Part shown: piece after piece, positions 18,084 through 27,551 of the stretch
Layout: the number at the start of each line of letters is the position of its first letter
Numbering within the stretch: position 1 is the stretch's first letter
Assembly (NCBI RefSeq): GCF_014192575.1
Contig: NZ_JACHYC010000005.1
Span: 605,474 to 669,473, forward strand
Length of the DNA: 64,000 nt
Direction: 5' to 3'
Source of the DNA: Variovorax sp. Sphag1AA
Lineage (GTDB): Bacteria; Pseudomonadota; Gammaproteobacteria; Burkholderiales; Burkholderiaceae_C
Position numbers and translations under genes: made by a program
Notes under the pieces: generated by a model
The model's input: only the letters and a program-made list of their open reading frames with translations
Told to the model about the DNA's origin: nothing
The model's database searches: none

Positions 18084-19103
18084 TCATCGGCGGCCCCGCT
18101 GGAGGAACGCGACGACGATGATGACGAAACCCTGCACCGCCGCGTTGAGGTACACGCTGATGATGCTGGTGAGGTTGAGGATGTTGCTGATGACCGAAAG
18201 CAGGATCGCGCCGATCACCGTGCCGATGACGCTGCCCGATCCGCCCTTGAGCGCGGTGCCACCGACGATCACGGCTGCGATCGCTTCGAGCTCCCATAGC
18301 AAGCCGGTCGTGGGCGATGCCGAGCCAAGGCGCGGCACGTAAAGCAGGGTCGCGATGCCCACGCACACGCCGAGGAACACATAGGTGAGCACCTTCACGC
18401 CATCGACGCCGACTGCCGCATAGCGCGCAACCTGCTCGTTCGAGCCGATGGCCTGCACGTAGCGTCCATAGGCCGTGCGGTTGAGGATCAGCCCGCCGAT
18501 GACCGCGACGATGAGAAAGACCCACACCGGGATCGGCACGCCGAGCAAGCTCGCGTAATAGACCGGTGCATAGACATCCGAAAGCTCGTTGTCGAGCGTG
18601 AGCGCGCCGCCATTGGCGAAGTAGGTCAGGTAGGCGCGGAAGATGCCCAGCGTGCCCAGCGTCACGATGAAAGGTTCGATCCGCCCCTTGGTGATGAGCA
18701 GCCCGTGCGCGAGGCCGAACACCGCCCCGAGCACCACGGCGAGCACGGCGCCCAGCACCACCGCGAGCACCGGTGAACCGACCATCGGCCCCATCGCGTT
18801 GATGAACATGATCACGCAGCCCGCGATCAGCGCCGCCATCGAACCCACCGAGAGATCGATGCCGCCTGAGATGATCACGAAGCACATACCGACCGCGATG
18901 ATGCCGATGAAGGCGGTGCGCGTGAGCACGTTCATCGCGTTGTCGAGCGTCGCGAAGTCGCTGTTGAGCAGCGTGCCCGCGATGCACAGCAACACGAGAC
19001 CGATGACGGGACCGAAGCCGTGCAGGCGCTCGGTCCAGCGCGGCTTGGCCTCGGCGCGATGCTGCACCTGCGACTCAGTGCTCGATGGCTGTTCCGGTGG
19101 CAT
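18084..19103 (-). CDS. Sugar ABC transporter permease (RbsC/AraH family)
   Basis: About 339 residues from ATG 19103. A TTG at 19109 is an alternative, and both are served by GAGGAG near 19115. It has eight to ten hydrophobic segments and the family signatures GMCFVIISGGIDLSVGSMAAL (TM3 region) and GVCVGIATLL. The C-terminal EIAAVIVGGTALKGGSGSV-like stretch is the permease motif that contacts the ATPase. It overlaps the end of the ATPase gene by 29 bp. It forms the membrane pore of a CUT2-type sugar importer. Confidence 0.93.
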   Translation of the reverse strand: MPPEQPSSTESQVQHRAEAKPRWTERLHGFGPVIGLVLLCIAGTLLNSDFATLDNAMNVLTRTAFIGIIAVGMCFVIISGGIDLSVGSMAALIAGCVIMFINAMGPMVGSPVLAVVLGAVLAVVLGAVFGLAHGLLITKGRIEPFIVTLGTLGIFRAYLTYFANGGALTLDNELSDVYAPVYYASLLGVPIPVWVFLIVAVIGGLILNRTAYGRYVQAIGSNEQVARYAAVGVDGVKVLTYVFLGVCVGIATLLYVPRLGSASPTTGLLWELEAIAAVIVGGTALKGGSGSVIGTVIGAILLSVISNILNLTSIISVYLNAAVQGFVIIVVAFLQRGRR

Positions 19104-20607
19104 GAGCAATTAGCTCCTCTTCTGTCAGTTTGTCGGCGTTCAAGGTGGTCACGAGATGACCGGCGCGCATCACGGCGACGCGATGGCACAGGCCGATCAG
19201 CTCCATCAACTCGGACGAGACCACGACTACCGCGAGCCCTTCGCGCGCGAGACGCTGGATCAGGAAATAGATGTCGCGCTTGGCGCCGACGTCCACGCCG
19301 CGCGTGGGTTCGTCGAGCACCACGATCTTCGGTTGCGGCTGCAGCACCTTCGCGAGCGCCAGCTTCTGCTGGTTGCCGCCGGAGAGCGACGAGGCGCGCG
19401 CATCGAGGTCACCGGTACGGATGCCGTAGTCCTTCACCGCCGCCGCGAGCGCGCTGCGCTCCGCTTCGGGATGAAGCCACGGAGTCGCGTAGCGTTCGAG
19501 CGCCATCAGCGTGAGGTTCTGGCGCAAGCCGAAGTTGACGTGAAGGCCCTTGCCTTTACGGTCTTCACTGAGATAGGTCAGGCCGTGCTTCGCGGCCTGA
19601 CGCGGATTGCGCAGTTGAACGGCCTGCCCGTGGATCTCGACATGGCCGCTCGAAGGGCGCAGCCCGAGCAGGCCTTCGAACAGTTCAGTACGCCCTGCCC
19701 CGACGAGACCGGCGAAGCCCAGGATCTCGCCCGGTCGTACTTCGAAGCTCGCATCCTCGGCCCAACCGGGCACGGTGAAGTTGCTGACGCGCATCGCCGG
19801 CGCGACGTCCGCGACCACTTCGTCGCGCGGCGGATAGAGGTCGGCAAGTTCGCGGCCGACCATGAGGTTCGCCATCTTGTGCCGGGTGACGTCGGCCGTC
19901 AGCGCCCGCGCGACGAAGCGGCCGTCGCGCATCACGATCACCTCATCGGTGACGCGCTCGACTTCGTCGAGCTTGTGCGAGATGTAGACCACCGTCACGC
20001 CATCTGCCCGCAACTGCGCGATGAGCTTGAAGAGCCGCTCGGTTTCGCCGGGAGTCAGCGTGGCGGTCGGCTCGTCCATGATCAGCAGCCGCGCGTGGCG
20101 AGAGAGCGCTTTCGCGATCTCGACGAGTTGCTTCTCGGCGACGATCAGGCGACGCACCTTGGTGGCCGGATCGACATGCAGGCCCACTTCGGCCAACGCG
20201 GCGGCAGCATCCCGCGCCATCGCAGCATCGTCGAGCAGCCAGCCCCTCTTCTTTTCATGACCGAGGAAGATGTTTTGCGCGATGCTGAGGTCTTCGGCGA
20301 GGTTGAACTCCTGGTGGATCAGCACGATGCCCAGCGCCTCCGCGTCGCGCGAGCTGACGAACTGCTGCGGCTGCCCGTTGACGCGCAAGCTGCCGCCGGT
20401 GAGCGACTCGTAGCCTGCGAGGATCTTCATCAGCGTCGACTTGCCCGCGCCGTTCTCGCCGAGCAGGCCATAGACCCGGCCGGGTTCGAGCGAGAAGCTC
20501 ACGCCGTGCAGCACTTGCACCGGCCCGAACGCCTTCACCACGTGGTCGAACTCGACAGCGACTGCGGCCTTCTGTCGCGGCGTGGCGATGGCTGCGGTGC
20601 TCGTCAT
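19075..20607 (-). CDS. Sugar ABC transporter ATPase, two NBDs (RbsA/MglA family)
   Basis: 510 residues from the ATG at 20607, which overlaps the ROK gene stop as ATGA. The first nucleotide-binding domain has Walker A GENGAGKST (50-58), Q-loop HQEF and Walker B LLIMDEPTATL. Its ABC signature looks degenerate (VAEKQLVEIAKAL). The second domain has an atypical P-loop (GLVGAGRTELFEGLLG) but an intact signature LSGGNQQK and Walker B IVVLDEPTRGVDVGAK. This asymmetry is normal for CUT2 transporter ATPases. It energises uptake of the unknown sugar. Confidence 0.95.
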   Translation of the reverse strand: MTSTAAIATPRQKAAVAVEFDHVVKAFGPVQVLHGVSFSLEPGRVYGLLGENGAGKSTLMKILAGYESLTGGSLRVNGQPQQFVSSRDAEALGIVLIHQEFNLAEDLSIAQNIFLGHEKKRGWLLDDAAMARDAAAALAEVGLHVDPATKVRRLIVAEKQLVEIAKALSRHARLLIMDEPTATLTPGETERLFKLIAQLRADGVTVVYISHKLDEVERVTDEVIVMRDGRFVARALTADVTRHKMANLMVGRELADLYPPRDEVVADVAPAMRVSNFTVPGWAEDASFEVRPGEILGFAGLVGAGRTELFEGLLGLRPSSGHVEIHGQAVQLRNPRQAAKHGLTYLSEDRKGKGLHVNFGLRQNLTLMALERYATPWLHPEAERSALAAAVKDYGIRTGDLDARASSLSGGNQQKLALAKVLQPQPKIVVLDEPTRGVDVGAKRDIYFLIQRLAREGLAVVVVSSELMELIGLCHRVAVMRAGHLVTTLNADKLTEEELIAHATGTAIEH

Positions 20608-21806
20608 GGCGCCACACCTCGCACCTTGAGGGTTTCCTGCATCGCGAGCACGCCGGCGCCGATCAGGCCGGCCTGACCTTCGAGCGGCGTGTACTGGATC
20701 TCGAGATGGCGCGTCGACAGTGCCAGCGAACGCTGATAGACGCTCTGCCGCACCGCCGCGAGAAACAGAGGTCCGATGCGCGTGATGCCGCCGCCGATGA
20801 AGACATGCGACGGATTGAAGAAATTGACGATGGACGCCAGCATCTGGCCGATCAGGTTGCCGGCGCGCTGGACGATCGCATTCGCTGCGGCATCGCCCGC
20901 ACGGCTTGCCTGGCCGACGTCGATCGCTTCGATGCGTCCCTGCGTGCGCAGGCATTCGGCGAGCGCGGCGCTTTCGCCCGCTTCGGCGGCCTGCACGGCC
21001 ATGCGCGTGATCGCGGGACCGGCGGCCATCGCTTCGACGCAGCCGAGGTTGCCGCAGTGGCAGCGCGGCCCTTCCTGGTCGACGCAGATGTGGCCCACAT
21101 CGCCGGCTGATCCCGCGGCGCCTCGATACACCTCGCCATGGCAGACGATGCCGCAGCCGATGCCGGTGCCGACCTTGATGACGAGGAAATTGGAGAGCGA
21201 GCGCTTGAGCCGCCACAGCTCGCCCAGCGCCATGAGATTGACGTCGTTGTCGACGAAGACCGGGGCGGCATAGTCTTCGCGCAGGTAGTCGCGGATCGAG
21301 AAGCTGTCCCACGCCGGCATCAGCGGCGGATTCACGAGTTGGCCAATCTCGAAATTGACCGGGCCGGGGACGCCGATTCCGATGCCCAGTACTTGCTTGG
21401 CGGTGAAGCCAGCGCGCGCCAGCAATTCCTTGATGAGCCCACGAACGCGCGCGAGCACCACGCCAGGGCCTTCGCGCACGTCCGCCGGTTCCGCGTGATG
21501 CGCGAGCACGGTCAGGTCTGGGGCGAGGACAGCGACATCGAGGCTGGTCGCGCCGATGTCGACGCCGACCAGCACGCCCAACCCTGCGTGGAGTTGGAGG
21601 CTTTCAGGCCGGCGTCCGCCGGTCGATCGCTGCAGGCCGATCTCGGAGAGGAGCCCTTGCTCGACCAGGCCCGCGATCAAGGCGTTTGCCTTGCTCTTGG
21701 AGAAGCCCAGCTGTTCCGCCATGCCGTGGCGCGAGTTCCCCGCGGACCAGAAAGTGGTCTCGAGCAACTGCATCTCGTCGGCGGTCAGGCGACTCCAGGG
21801 GGTCAC
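20604..21806 (-). CDS. ROK family transcriptional regulator/sugar sensor
   Basis: 400 residues. GTG start at 21806 with GGAG six to seven bases upstream. Residues about 10-65 form a winged HTH (MAEQLGFSKSKANALIAGLVEQGLLS). After that comes an actin-like ROK fold: phosphate loop GVDIGATS, GIGVPGPVN, NDVNLMALGE and the zinc motif CHCGNLGCVE. As the first gene of the transporter operon it most likely represses the operon until the sugar (or phospho-sugar) binds. The zinc motif is intact. Whether the kinase site is active cannot be told. Confidence 0.94.
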   Translation of the reverse strand: MTPWSRLTADEMQLLETTFWSAGNSRHGMAEQLGFSKSKANALIAGLVEQGLLSEIGLQRSTGGRRPESLQLHAGLGVLVGVDIGATSLDVAVLAPDLTVLAHHAEPADVREGPGVVLARVRGLIKELLARAGFTAKQVLGIGIGVPGPVNFEIGQLVNPPLMPAWDSFSIRDYLREDYAAPVFVDNDVNLMALGELWRLKRSLSNFLVIKVGTGIGCGIVCHGEVYRGAAGSAGDVGHICVDQEGPRCHCGNLGCVEAMAAGPAITRMAVQAAEAGESAALAECLRTQGRIEAIDVGQASRAGDAAANAIVQRAGNLIGQMLASIVNFFNPSHVFIGGGITRIGPLFLAAVRQSVYQRSLALSTRHLEIQYTPLEGQAGLIGAGVLAMQETLKVRGVAP

Positions 21807-21866
21807 TCGTTGTCTCCGTCTGTTCTTTGTAGCGTCCGGTACCGAGGGGCAATCGGACGAAGGCGA

Positions 21867-21908
21867 ATACTAGGAGGAGATCTTCAGCCGAACAAGACTT
21901 AACTTCGG
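21867..21908 (-). promoter_or_regulatory. ROK operon promoter with overlapping inverted repeat
   Basis: On the minus strand TTGTTC (-35, 21890-21895) and TAGTAT (-10, 21867-21872) are 17 bases apart, upstream of the GTG start. CCGAA (21888-21892) and TTCGG (21904-21908) make an inverted repeat with an 11-base centre covering the -35. A repressor site here would give autoregulation. Inference from sequence only. Confidence 0.5.
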
Positions 21909-21954
21909 ACAAATTCAGGCCGAACGGGCGCAAACCGCAACGTCAGAAACAGAA

Positions 21955-21980
21955 AAGCCGCCCAAAGGCGGCTTTTTCTT
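21955..21980 (-). terminator. Terminator downstream of the atp operon
   Basis: GCCGCC (21957-21962) pairs with GGCGGC (21967-21972) around CAAA-type loop bases. On the minus strand the stem is followed by TTTTCTG, and on the plus strand by TTTTTCTTT. It lies 100 bp beyond the atpC stop, after repeat copy 2, and before the next co-directional promoter. Confidence 0.8.
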
Positions 21981-21987
21981 TACCAGG

Positions 21988-22074
21988 AACACCGCAGAAC
22001 CGGCTCTGCCGGGCTGCTGGTGTTGCCCCCGGTTGGGGGGTACCCGAGCCACACGAAGTGGGCGAGGCTGGGGG
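21988..22074 (-). repeat. Structured intergenic repeat, copy 2
   Basis: Lies 4 bp after the atpC stop. Outer stem AACACC/GGTGTT encloses CAG/CTG and CCGGC-TCT-GCCGG. The second hairpin is a C5/G5 stem closing GGTTG. The third is GCC(A)CAC-GAA-GTGGGC. The outer and middle pairs differ from the other copies yet still pair. Confidence 0.88.
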
Positions 22075-22078
22075 CGAG

Positions 22079-22498
22079 CTACTTCTTGTCTCGATACTTC
22101 CGCAGCGCCGCGATCTGCGCGGCCATGACGGTGAGTTCGGACTGAGCCAGGGCAATGTCGATGTCGCTCTTGGCGTTCTTCAGTGCCTCTTCCGCGCGGG
22201 ACTTTGCGGCGCTAGCCTTCTCGTCGTCCAGGTCCTTGCCGCGGATCGCGGTGTCGGACAGCACGGTCACCGTGGTCGGCTGCACTTCCAGGATGCCACC
22301 GGCCACGAAGACGAATTCCTCACCGCCGTCAGCCGTCTCGATGCGCACGGCGCCGGGACGGATGCGCGTGATCAGCGGCGTGTGGCGCGGGTAGATGCCG
22401 AGCTCACCAGCTTCGCCGGGGAGCGCGACGAACTTGGCCTCGCCCGAGAAGATGGACTCCTCGGCGCTGACCACGTCCACGTGAATGGTGCCTGCCAT
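22079..22498 (-). CDS. atpC: ATP synthase F1 epsilon subunit
   Basis: 139 residues. Beta-sandwich N-terminus (IHVDVVSAEESIFSGEAKFVALPGEAGELGIYPRHTPLI) and C-terminal two-helix domain (AKSRAEEALKNAKSDIDIALAQSEL). It is part of the central stalk and regulates ATP hydrolysis. Last gene of the nine-gene atp operon, 9 bp after atpD, followed by a structured repeat and a terminator. Confidence 0.97.
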   Translation of the reverse strand: MAGTIHVDVVSAEESIFSGEAKFVALPGEAGELGIYPRHTPLITRIRPGAVRIETADGGEEFVFVAGGILEVQPTTVTVLSDTAIRGKDLDDEKASAAKSRAEEALKNAKSDIDIALAQSELTVMAAQIAALRKYRDKK

Positions 22499-22507
22499 GG
22501 TGATTCC

Positions 22508-23923
22508 TTAAGCGACCTTCTTGGCCTTCTCGAACGCTTCGTCGATGCCGCCCACCATGTAGAACGCCTGTTCCGGCAGGTGGTCGCATTCGCCGTTCAC
22601 GATCATCTTGAAGCCGCGGATGGTCTCGGACAGCGGCACGTACTTGCCAGGCGACCCCGTGAACACTTCTGCGACGTGGAAAGGCTGCGACAGGAAACGC
22701 TGGATCTTCCGGGCGCGAGCCACGGCCAGCTTGTCTTCCGGCGCGAGTTCGTCCATGCCCAGAATCGCGATGATGTCGCGCAGTTCCTTGTAGCGCTGCA
22801 GGGTGCCTTGCACCGCACGGGCCACGCCGTAGTGCTCTTCGCCGACCACGTGCGGATCGAGCTGACGCGAGGTCGAGTCGAGCGGGTCCACAGCGGGGTA
22901 GATACCGAGCGAAGCGATGTCACGCGACAACACCACGGTCGAATCCAAGTGGGCGAAGGTCGTTGCAGGCGACGGGTCGGTCAAGTCATCCGCCGGCACG
23001 TACACGGCCTGGATCGAGGTGATCGAGCCGACCTTGGTCGACGTGATCCGTTCCTGCAGGCGGCCCATTTCTTCAGCCAGCGTCGGCTGGTAGCCCACGG
23101 CGGAAGGCATACGGCCCAGCAGAGCGGACACTTCGGTACCGGCCAGCGTATAGCGGTAGATGTTGTCGACGAAGAAAAGAACGTCACGGCCTTCGTCGCG
23201 GAACGATTCGGCGATCGTCAGGCCGGTCAGTGCCACGCGCAGACGGTTGCCCGGCGGCTCGTTCATCTGGCCGTAGACCATCGACACCTTGGAGTTCGCC
23301 AGGTTCTCCTGGTCCACCACCTTGGCGTCCGACATTTCGTGATAGAAGTCGTTGCCTTCGCGGGTACGCTCACCCACACCGGCGAACACCGACAGACCCG
23401 AGTGAGCCTTGGCGATGTTGTTGATGAGTTCCATCATGTTCACGGTCTTGCCCACGCCGGCGCCACCGAACAGACCCACCTTGCCGCCCTTGGCGAACGG
23501 GCAGACGAGGTCGATCACCTTGATGCCGGTTTCGAGCAGATCCTGCGAGGGAGAGAGCTCGTCGTAAGCCGGTGCCTTGCGATGGATCGGTGCGGTGAGT
23601 TCCTGGCCGACGGGACCACGCTCGTCGATCGGGTTGCCCAGCACGTCCATGATGCGGCCCAGCGTGGCCTTGCCGACGGGCACCGTGATCGGCGCACCGG
23701 TGTTGACCACGGTGATGCCGCGGCGCAGACCGTCCGACGAACCGAGTGCAATGGTACGGACCACGCCGTCGCCGAGTTGCTGTTGCACTTCGAGGGTCAG
23801 GCCGCCGCCTTCGTACTTCAGGGCGTCGTAGACCTTGGGCATCTTGTCACGCGGAAACTCCACGTCGACCACGGCGCCAATACATTGAACGATCTTGCCT
23901 TGAACTGCGTTTTCTTGAGCCAT
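22508..23923 (-). CDS. atpD: ATP synthase F1 beta subunit
   Basis: 471 residues from the second of two adjacent ATGs (23923), which is better spaced from GGAG than the first (23926). The catalytic subunit of F1. Walker A is GGAGVGKTV. The Walker B/DELSEED-equivalent region and the family signature PAVDPLDSTSR are present. Its catalytic Glu/Arg partners lie at the interface with alpha. atpG ends 52 bp upstream. Confidence 0.98.
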   Translation of the reverse strand: MAQENAVQGKIVQCIGAVVDVEFPRDKMPKVYDALKYEGGGLTLEVQQQLGDGVVRTIALGSSDGLRRGITVVNTGAPITVPVGKATLGRIMDVLGNPIDERGPVGQELTAPIHRKAPAYDELSPSQDLLETGIKVIDLVCPFAKGGKVGLFGGAGVGKTVNMMELINNIAKAHSGLSVFAGVGERTREGNDFYHEMSDAKVVDQENLANSKVSMVYGQMNEPPGNRLRVALTGLTIAESFRDEGRDVLFFVDNIYRYTLAGTEVSALLGRMPSAVGYQPTLAEEMGRLQERITSTKVGSITSIQAVYVPADDLTDPSPATTFAHLDSTVVLSRDIASLGIYPAVDPLDSTSRQLDPHVVGEEHYGVARAVQGTLQRYKELRDIIAILGMDELAPEDKLAVARARKIQRFLSQPFHVAEVFTGSPGKYVPLSETIRGFKMIVNGECDHLPEQAFYMVGGIDEAFEKAKKVA

Positions 23924-23975
23924 CATCTGCTCCGATAAAAATTTAAATCTGGTTGACGTCCGACACCTGGCTGGC

Positions 23976-24851
23976 TCAGACGCCAGCGGCGGCCGCAGCG
24001 CCCGAAACGATCTCGGACAGTTCCTTCGTGATGCCTGCCTGGCGGGTCTTGTTGTAGACCAGCTTGAGTTCGTTGATCACGTTGCCAGCGTTGTCCGTGG
24101 CTGCCTTCATGGCAACCATGCGCGCCGACTGTTCGGAAGCCATGTTCTCTGCGACGGCCTGGTACACCAGCGATTCGACGTAGCGCACCAGCAGTTCGTC
24201 GATCACGCTCTGCGCATCGGGCTCATAGATGTAGTCCCAGGAATGCTGGTCCTTCTCGGCCTTCAGCGACTCCGCCGGCAGCGGCAGCAGTTGCTCCACC
24301 ACCGATTCCTGGCGCATCGTGTTGATGAACTTCGTGTAGCAGAGATAGACCGCGCTGAGCTTGCCCTCGGCGTAGGCGTCGAGCGCCACCTTGACCGGAC
24401 CGATCAGCTTGTCGAGGTGAGGCGTGTCACCCAGCTGGGTGACATGCGACACCACACGAGCGCCGACGCGGTTCAGGAAACCCAGGCCCTTGTTGCCGAT
24501 CGCCACAGCCTCGATGGCCGTAGCGGCCGACTGCAGCTCGCGCATCTTGGCCGTCACGGCACGCAGCACGTTGGTGTTCATGCCGCCGCACAGACCCTTA
24601 TCGGTCGTCACGACGATGAAGCTCGCCGCCTTCGCGTCGTGCGTCTTCATGAACGCGTGGGTGTACTCCGGGTTCGCCTGGCCGAGGTTGGCCGCGATGC
24701 TGCGGATCTTCTCGCTGTAGGGGCGGGCGGCACGCATGCGATCCTGCGCCTTGCGCATCTTCGACGCGGCCACCATTTCCATGGCCTTGGTGATCTTCTT
24801 GGTGTTCTCCACCGATTTGATCTTGCCGCGGATTTCCTTACCAGCTGCCAT
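23976..24851 (-). CDS. atpG: ATP synthase F1 gamma subunit
   Basis: 291 residues. The N-terminal helix MAAGKEIRGKIKSVENTKKITKAMEMVAASKM and the C-terminal helix with AMKAATDNAGNVINELKLVYNKTRQAGIT are the two strands of the rotor coiled coil. This rotating shaft connects the c-ring to the alpha/beta hexamer. The length is normal. It lies 21 bp from atpA. Confidence 0.98.
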   Translation of the reverse strand: MAAGKEIRGKIKSVENTKKITKAMEMVAASKMRKAQDRMRAARPYSEKIRSIAANLGQANPEYTHAFMKTHDAKAASFIVVTTDKGLCGGMNTNVLRAVTAKMRELQSAATAIEAVAIGNKGLGFLNRVGARVVSHVTQLGDTPHLDKLIGPVKVALDAYAEGKLSAVYLCYTKFINTMRQESVVEQLLPLPAESLKAEKDQHSWDYIYEPDAQSVIDELLVRYVESLVYQAVAENMASEQSARMVAMKAATDNAGNVINELKLVYNKTRQAGITKELSEIVSGAAAAAGV

Positions 24852-24872
24852 TGGGGCTCCTTGCTCGGTCGA

Positions 24873-26426
24873 TCAGGCGAACGACTTCTTGAACGCGGTG
24901 ACGGCTGCGTTCAGCTCGGCTTCGGCGTCCTTGTCGAGGGCCTTGGACTGCTCGATCTTGTCGAGCAGCGCGCCATGGCTCGCCTTCAGGAATTGATGCA
25001 GACCATGCTCGAACGGCAGAACCTGCTTCACGTCGATATCGTCCATGAAGCCCTTGTTCACCGCGAACAGCGAGGCACCCATCAGCGAGATGGGCAGCGG
25101 GCTGTACTGGGCCTGCTTCAGCAGTTCGGTCACGCGGGCACCGCGGTCGAGCTGCTTGCGGGTCGCTTCGTCCAGGTCGGAAGCGAACTGTGCGAAGGCT
25201 GCGAGTTCACGGTACTGGGCGAGGTCGGTACGGATACCGCCCGACTGGCCCTTGATGACCTTGGTCTGTGCCGACGAACCCACGCGCGACACCGAGATAC
25301 CGGCGTTGATGGCGGGGCGGATACCGGCGTTGAACAGGTTGGTTTCCAGGAAGATCTGGCCGTCCGTGATCGAGATCACGTTGGTCGGAACGAAGGCGGA
25401 CACGTCGCCGGCTTGCGTTTCGATGATCGGCAGTGCGGTCAGCGAACCGGTCTTGCCCTTGACTTCACCCTTGGTGAAAGCTTCGACGTAGTCGGCGTTC
25501 ACGCGAGCAGCACGCTCCAGCAGACGGCTGTGGAGGTAGAACACGTCGCCAGGGTAGGCTTCGCGGCCGGGCGGACGACGCAGCAGCAACGACACCTGAC
25601 GGTAGGCCACGGCCTGCTTGGACAGGTCGTCATAAATGATCAGGGCATCTTGACCGCGATCGCGGAAGTATTCGCCCATCGTGCAGCCCGAGTACGCAGA
25701 CACGTACTGCATGGCGGCCGATTCAGAAGCGGACGCTGCCACGACGATGGTGTATTCCATCGCGCCGGCTTGTTCCAGAGCACGGACCACGTTCTTGATC
25801 GACGAGGCCTTCTGGCCGATCGCGACGTAGACGCAGGTCATGTTCTGACCCTTCTGGTTGATGATCGCGTCGATCGCCACGGCGGTCTTGCCGGTCTGAC
25901 GGTCGCCGATGATCAGTTCGCGCTGGCCACGGCCGATCGGCACCATCGAGTCGATGGACTTCAGGCCGCTCTGCATCGGCTGGTCAACCGACTGACGTGC
26001 GATCACGCCCGGCGCGACCTTTTCGATCACGTCGGTGAGCTTGGCGTTGACAGGACCCTTGCCGTCGATTGGCTGGCCCAGTGCGTTCACCACGCGGCCG
26101 ATCAGCTCGGGACCCACCGGCACTTCCAGAATGCGGCCCGTGCACTTGACGGTGTCGCCTTCGGAGATGTGCTCGTACTCGCCCAAGATCACGGCGCCGA
26201 CGGAGTCGCGCTCCAGGTTCAGCGCGAGGCCGAACGACGGCGTGCCATCGGCCGTGGGCGGGAACTCGAGCATTTCGCCCTGCATGGCGTCCGACAGGCC
26301 GTGCACGCGCACGATGCCGTCGGTCACCGACACCACGGTGCCTTCATTGCGGATGTTCGCGCTGACGCCGAGACCTTCGATGCGGCTCTTGATCAGTTCG
26401 GAAATTTCTGCGGGATTGAGTTGCAT
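24873..26426 (-). CDS. atpA: ATP synthase F1 alpha subunit
   Basis: 517 residues. The start MQLNPAEISELIKSRIEGL is typical of betaproteobacteria. Non-catalytic nucleotide site with P-loop GDRQTGKTA. The alpha signature PAINAGISVSRVG and the arginine-finger region are intact. It alternates with beta in the F1 hexamer. 36 bp separate it from atpH. Confidence 0.98.
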   Translation of the reverse strand: MQLNPAEISELIKSRIEGLGVSANIRNEGTVVSVTDGIVRVHGLSDAMQGEMLEFPPTADGTPSFGLALNLERDSVGAVILGEYEHISEGDTVKCTGRILEVPVGPELIGRVVNALGQPIDGKGPVNAKLTDVIEKVAPGVIARQSVDQPMQSGLKSIDSMVPIGRGQRELIIGDRQTGKTAVAIDAIINQKGQNMTCVYVAIGQKASSIKNVVRALEQAGAMEYTIVVAASASESAAMQYVSAYSGCTMGEYFRDRGQDALIIYDDLSKQAVAYRQVSLLLRRPPGREAYPGDVFYLHSRLLERAARVNADYVEAFTKGEVKGKTGSLTALPIIETQAGDVSAFVPTNVISITDGQIFLETNLFNAGIRPAINAGISVSRVGSSAQTKVIKGQSGGIRTDLAQYRELAAFAQFASDLDEATRKQLDRGARVTELLKQAQYSPLPISLMGASLFAVNKGFMDDIDVKQVLPFEHGLHQFLKASHGALLDKIEQSKALDKDAEAELNAAVTAFKKSFA

Positions 26427-26462
26427 GACTCTTTCCTTCTTTCGTTAAGGGGGCTGGTGGCC

Positions 26463-26993
26463 TCAGGCCACCAGCGCAACTTTCATTTGTTCAAGACGCG
26501 CTTTGACGGAGGTGTCGAGCACTTCGTCGCCGACCACCACACGGATGCCGCCGATCAGCGACGGGTCCTGCTGGACGGTGACCTGCAGCTTGCGGCCGAA
26601 ACGCTTTTCGAGCGTGGCGGCGACGTTGCCCAACGCGGTCGCATCGATGGGGAAGGCGCTGTACACCACGGCATCGGACGTACCGCTCTGCGCGTTCGCC
26701 AGGGTCCGGAACTGCTTCGCGATTTCCGGCAGCGCATGGAAACGCCCGTTCTCGAGCAGCGCCATCAGAAAGTTGTTCGCGGCAGGCGGCAGGGGCGCGC
26801 CGAACGCACCGCCAACCACGCCGATCACTTGATCGGCCGTGACCTTCGGGTTGTCCGCAAACTGCTGAAGTTCGGGGTTGGCGCCAATGGCCGCAACCTT
26901 TTCGAGCCAGGCTGCCGCGCCGCTCAGATCCGACGCGGAGGCCTTGAAGAGCGCTTCTGCGTAGGGGCGTGCAATGGTGGCGAGTTCTGCCAT
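26463..26993 (-). CDS. atpH: ATP synthase F1 delta subunit
   Basis: 176 residues. An all-helical N-terminal domain (ATIARPYAEALFKAS) is followed by the C-terminal OSCP-like portion (KRFGRKLQVTVQQDPSLIGGIRVVVGDEVLDTSVKARLEQM). It forms the peripheral-stalk cap joining F1 to the b dimer. Seven bases separate it from atpF. Confidence 0.96.
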   Translation of the reverse strand: MAELATIARPYAEALFKASASDLSGAAAWLEKVAAIGANPELQQFADNPKVTADQVIGVVGGAFGAPLPPAANNFLMALLENGRFHALPEIAKQFRTLANAQSGTSDAVVYSAFPIDATALGNVAATLEKRFGRKLQVTVQQDPSLIGGIRVVVGDEVLDTSVKARLEQMKVALVA

Positions 26994-27000
26994 GGCTTGA

Positions 27001-27471
27001 TCAGAGTTCCGTCTGCAGGCGGGACAGCAAATCGGCGTGGACGGCCGGATTCACTTCCTTGCGCAGAATCTGCTCGGCGCCCTTGACGGCCAGCGCAGCG
27101 ACCTGCTCACGCAGGGCTTCGCGCGCCTTCATGGCCTGCTGGTCGGCTTCGACACGGGCAGCCGCGATGATCTTGTTGCCTTCTTCCGTGGCGCGAGCCT
27201 TGGCCTCTTCAACGATGGCCTGCGCACGACGTTCGGCATCTGCAAGACGCTGGGCGGACTCGTTCCGAGCCTGGCCGAGTTCAGCTTCGACGCGCTTGTT
27301 GGCGGCGCTCAGTTCGGACTTGGCCTTGTCGGCAGCAGCCAGGCCTTCGGCGATTTTCTGGGCACGATCGTCCAGCGCCTTGGCGATAGGCGGCCACACA
27401 TACTTCATCGTGAACCCGACCAGGATCAGGAACACGATCATCTGGATGATCAGGGTACCGGTAATGCTCAC
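27001..27471 (-). CDS. atpF: ATP synthase Fo b subunit
   Basis: 156 residues. A single N-terminal membrane helix (LIIQMIVFLILVGFTMKYVW) is followed by a long charged helix that dimerises as the peripheral stalk. The length is exactly that of E. coli b. It lies between atpE and atpH in the standard order. Confidence 0.97.
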   Translation of the reverse strand: MSITGTLIIQMIVFLILVGFTMKYVWPPIAKALDDRAQKIAEGLAAADKAKSELSAANKRVEAELGQARNESAQRLADAERRAQAIVEEAKARATEEGNKIIAAARVEADQQAMKAREALREQVAALAVKGAEQILRKEVNPAVHADLLSRLQTEL

Positions 27472-27551
27472 TTTTCACCCTCTCTTTGGGAATGAATCCA
27501 ACGTCATTCAGCGATGAACGACATGGGTTCGACGAGAAAGCCTAGGACCGA

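Noticed and set aside
17065..18987. Apparent 640-residue fusion of permease and binding protein
   Set aside because: The upstream half is an out-of-frame reading of the permease gene; the signal peptide and ribosome site fix the start at 18033.
24243..27086. 947-codon open frame antisense to the atp genes
   Set aside because: Composition is that of a reverse frame (His/Arg/Val/Gly rich), it crosses several certain atp genes and has no domain.
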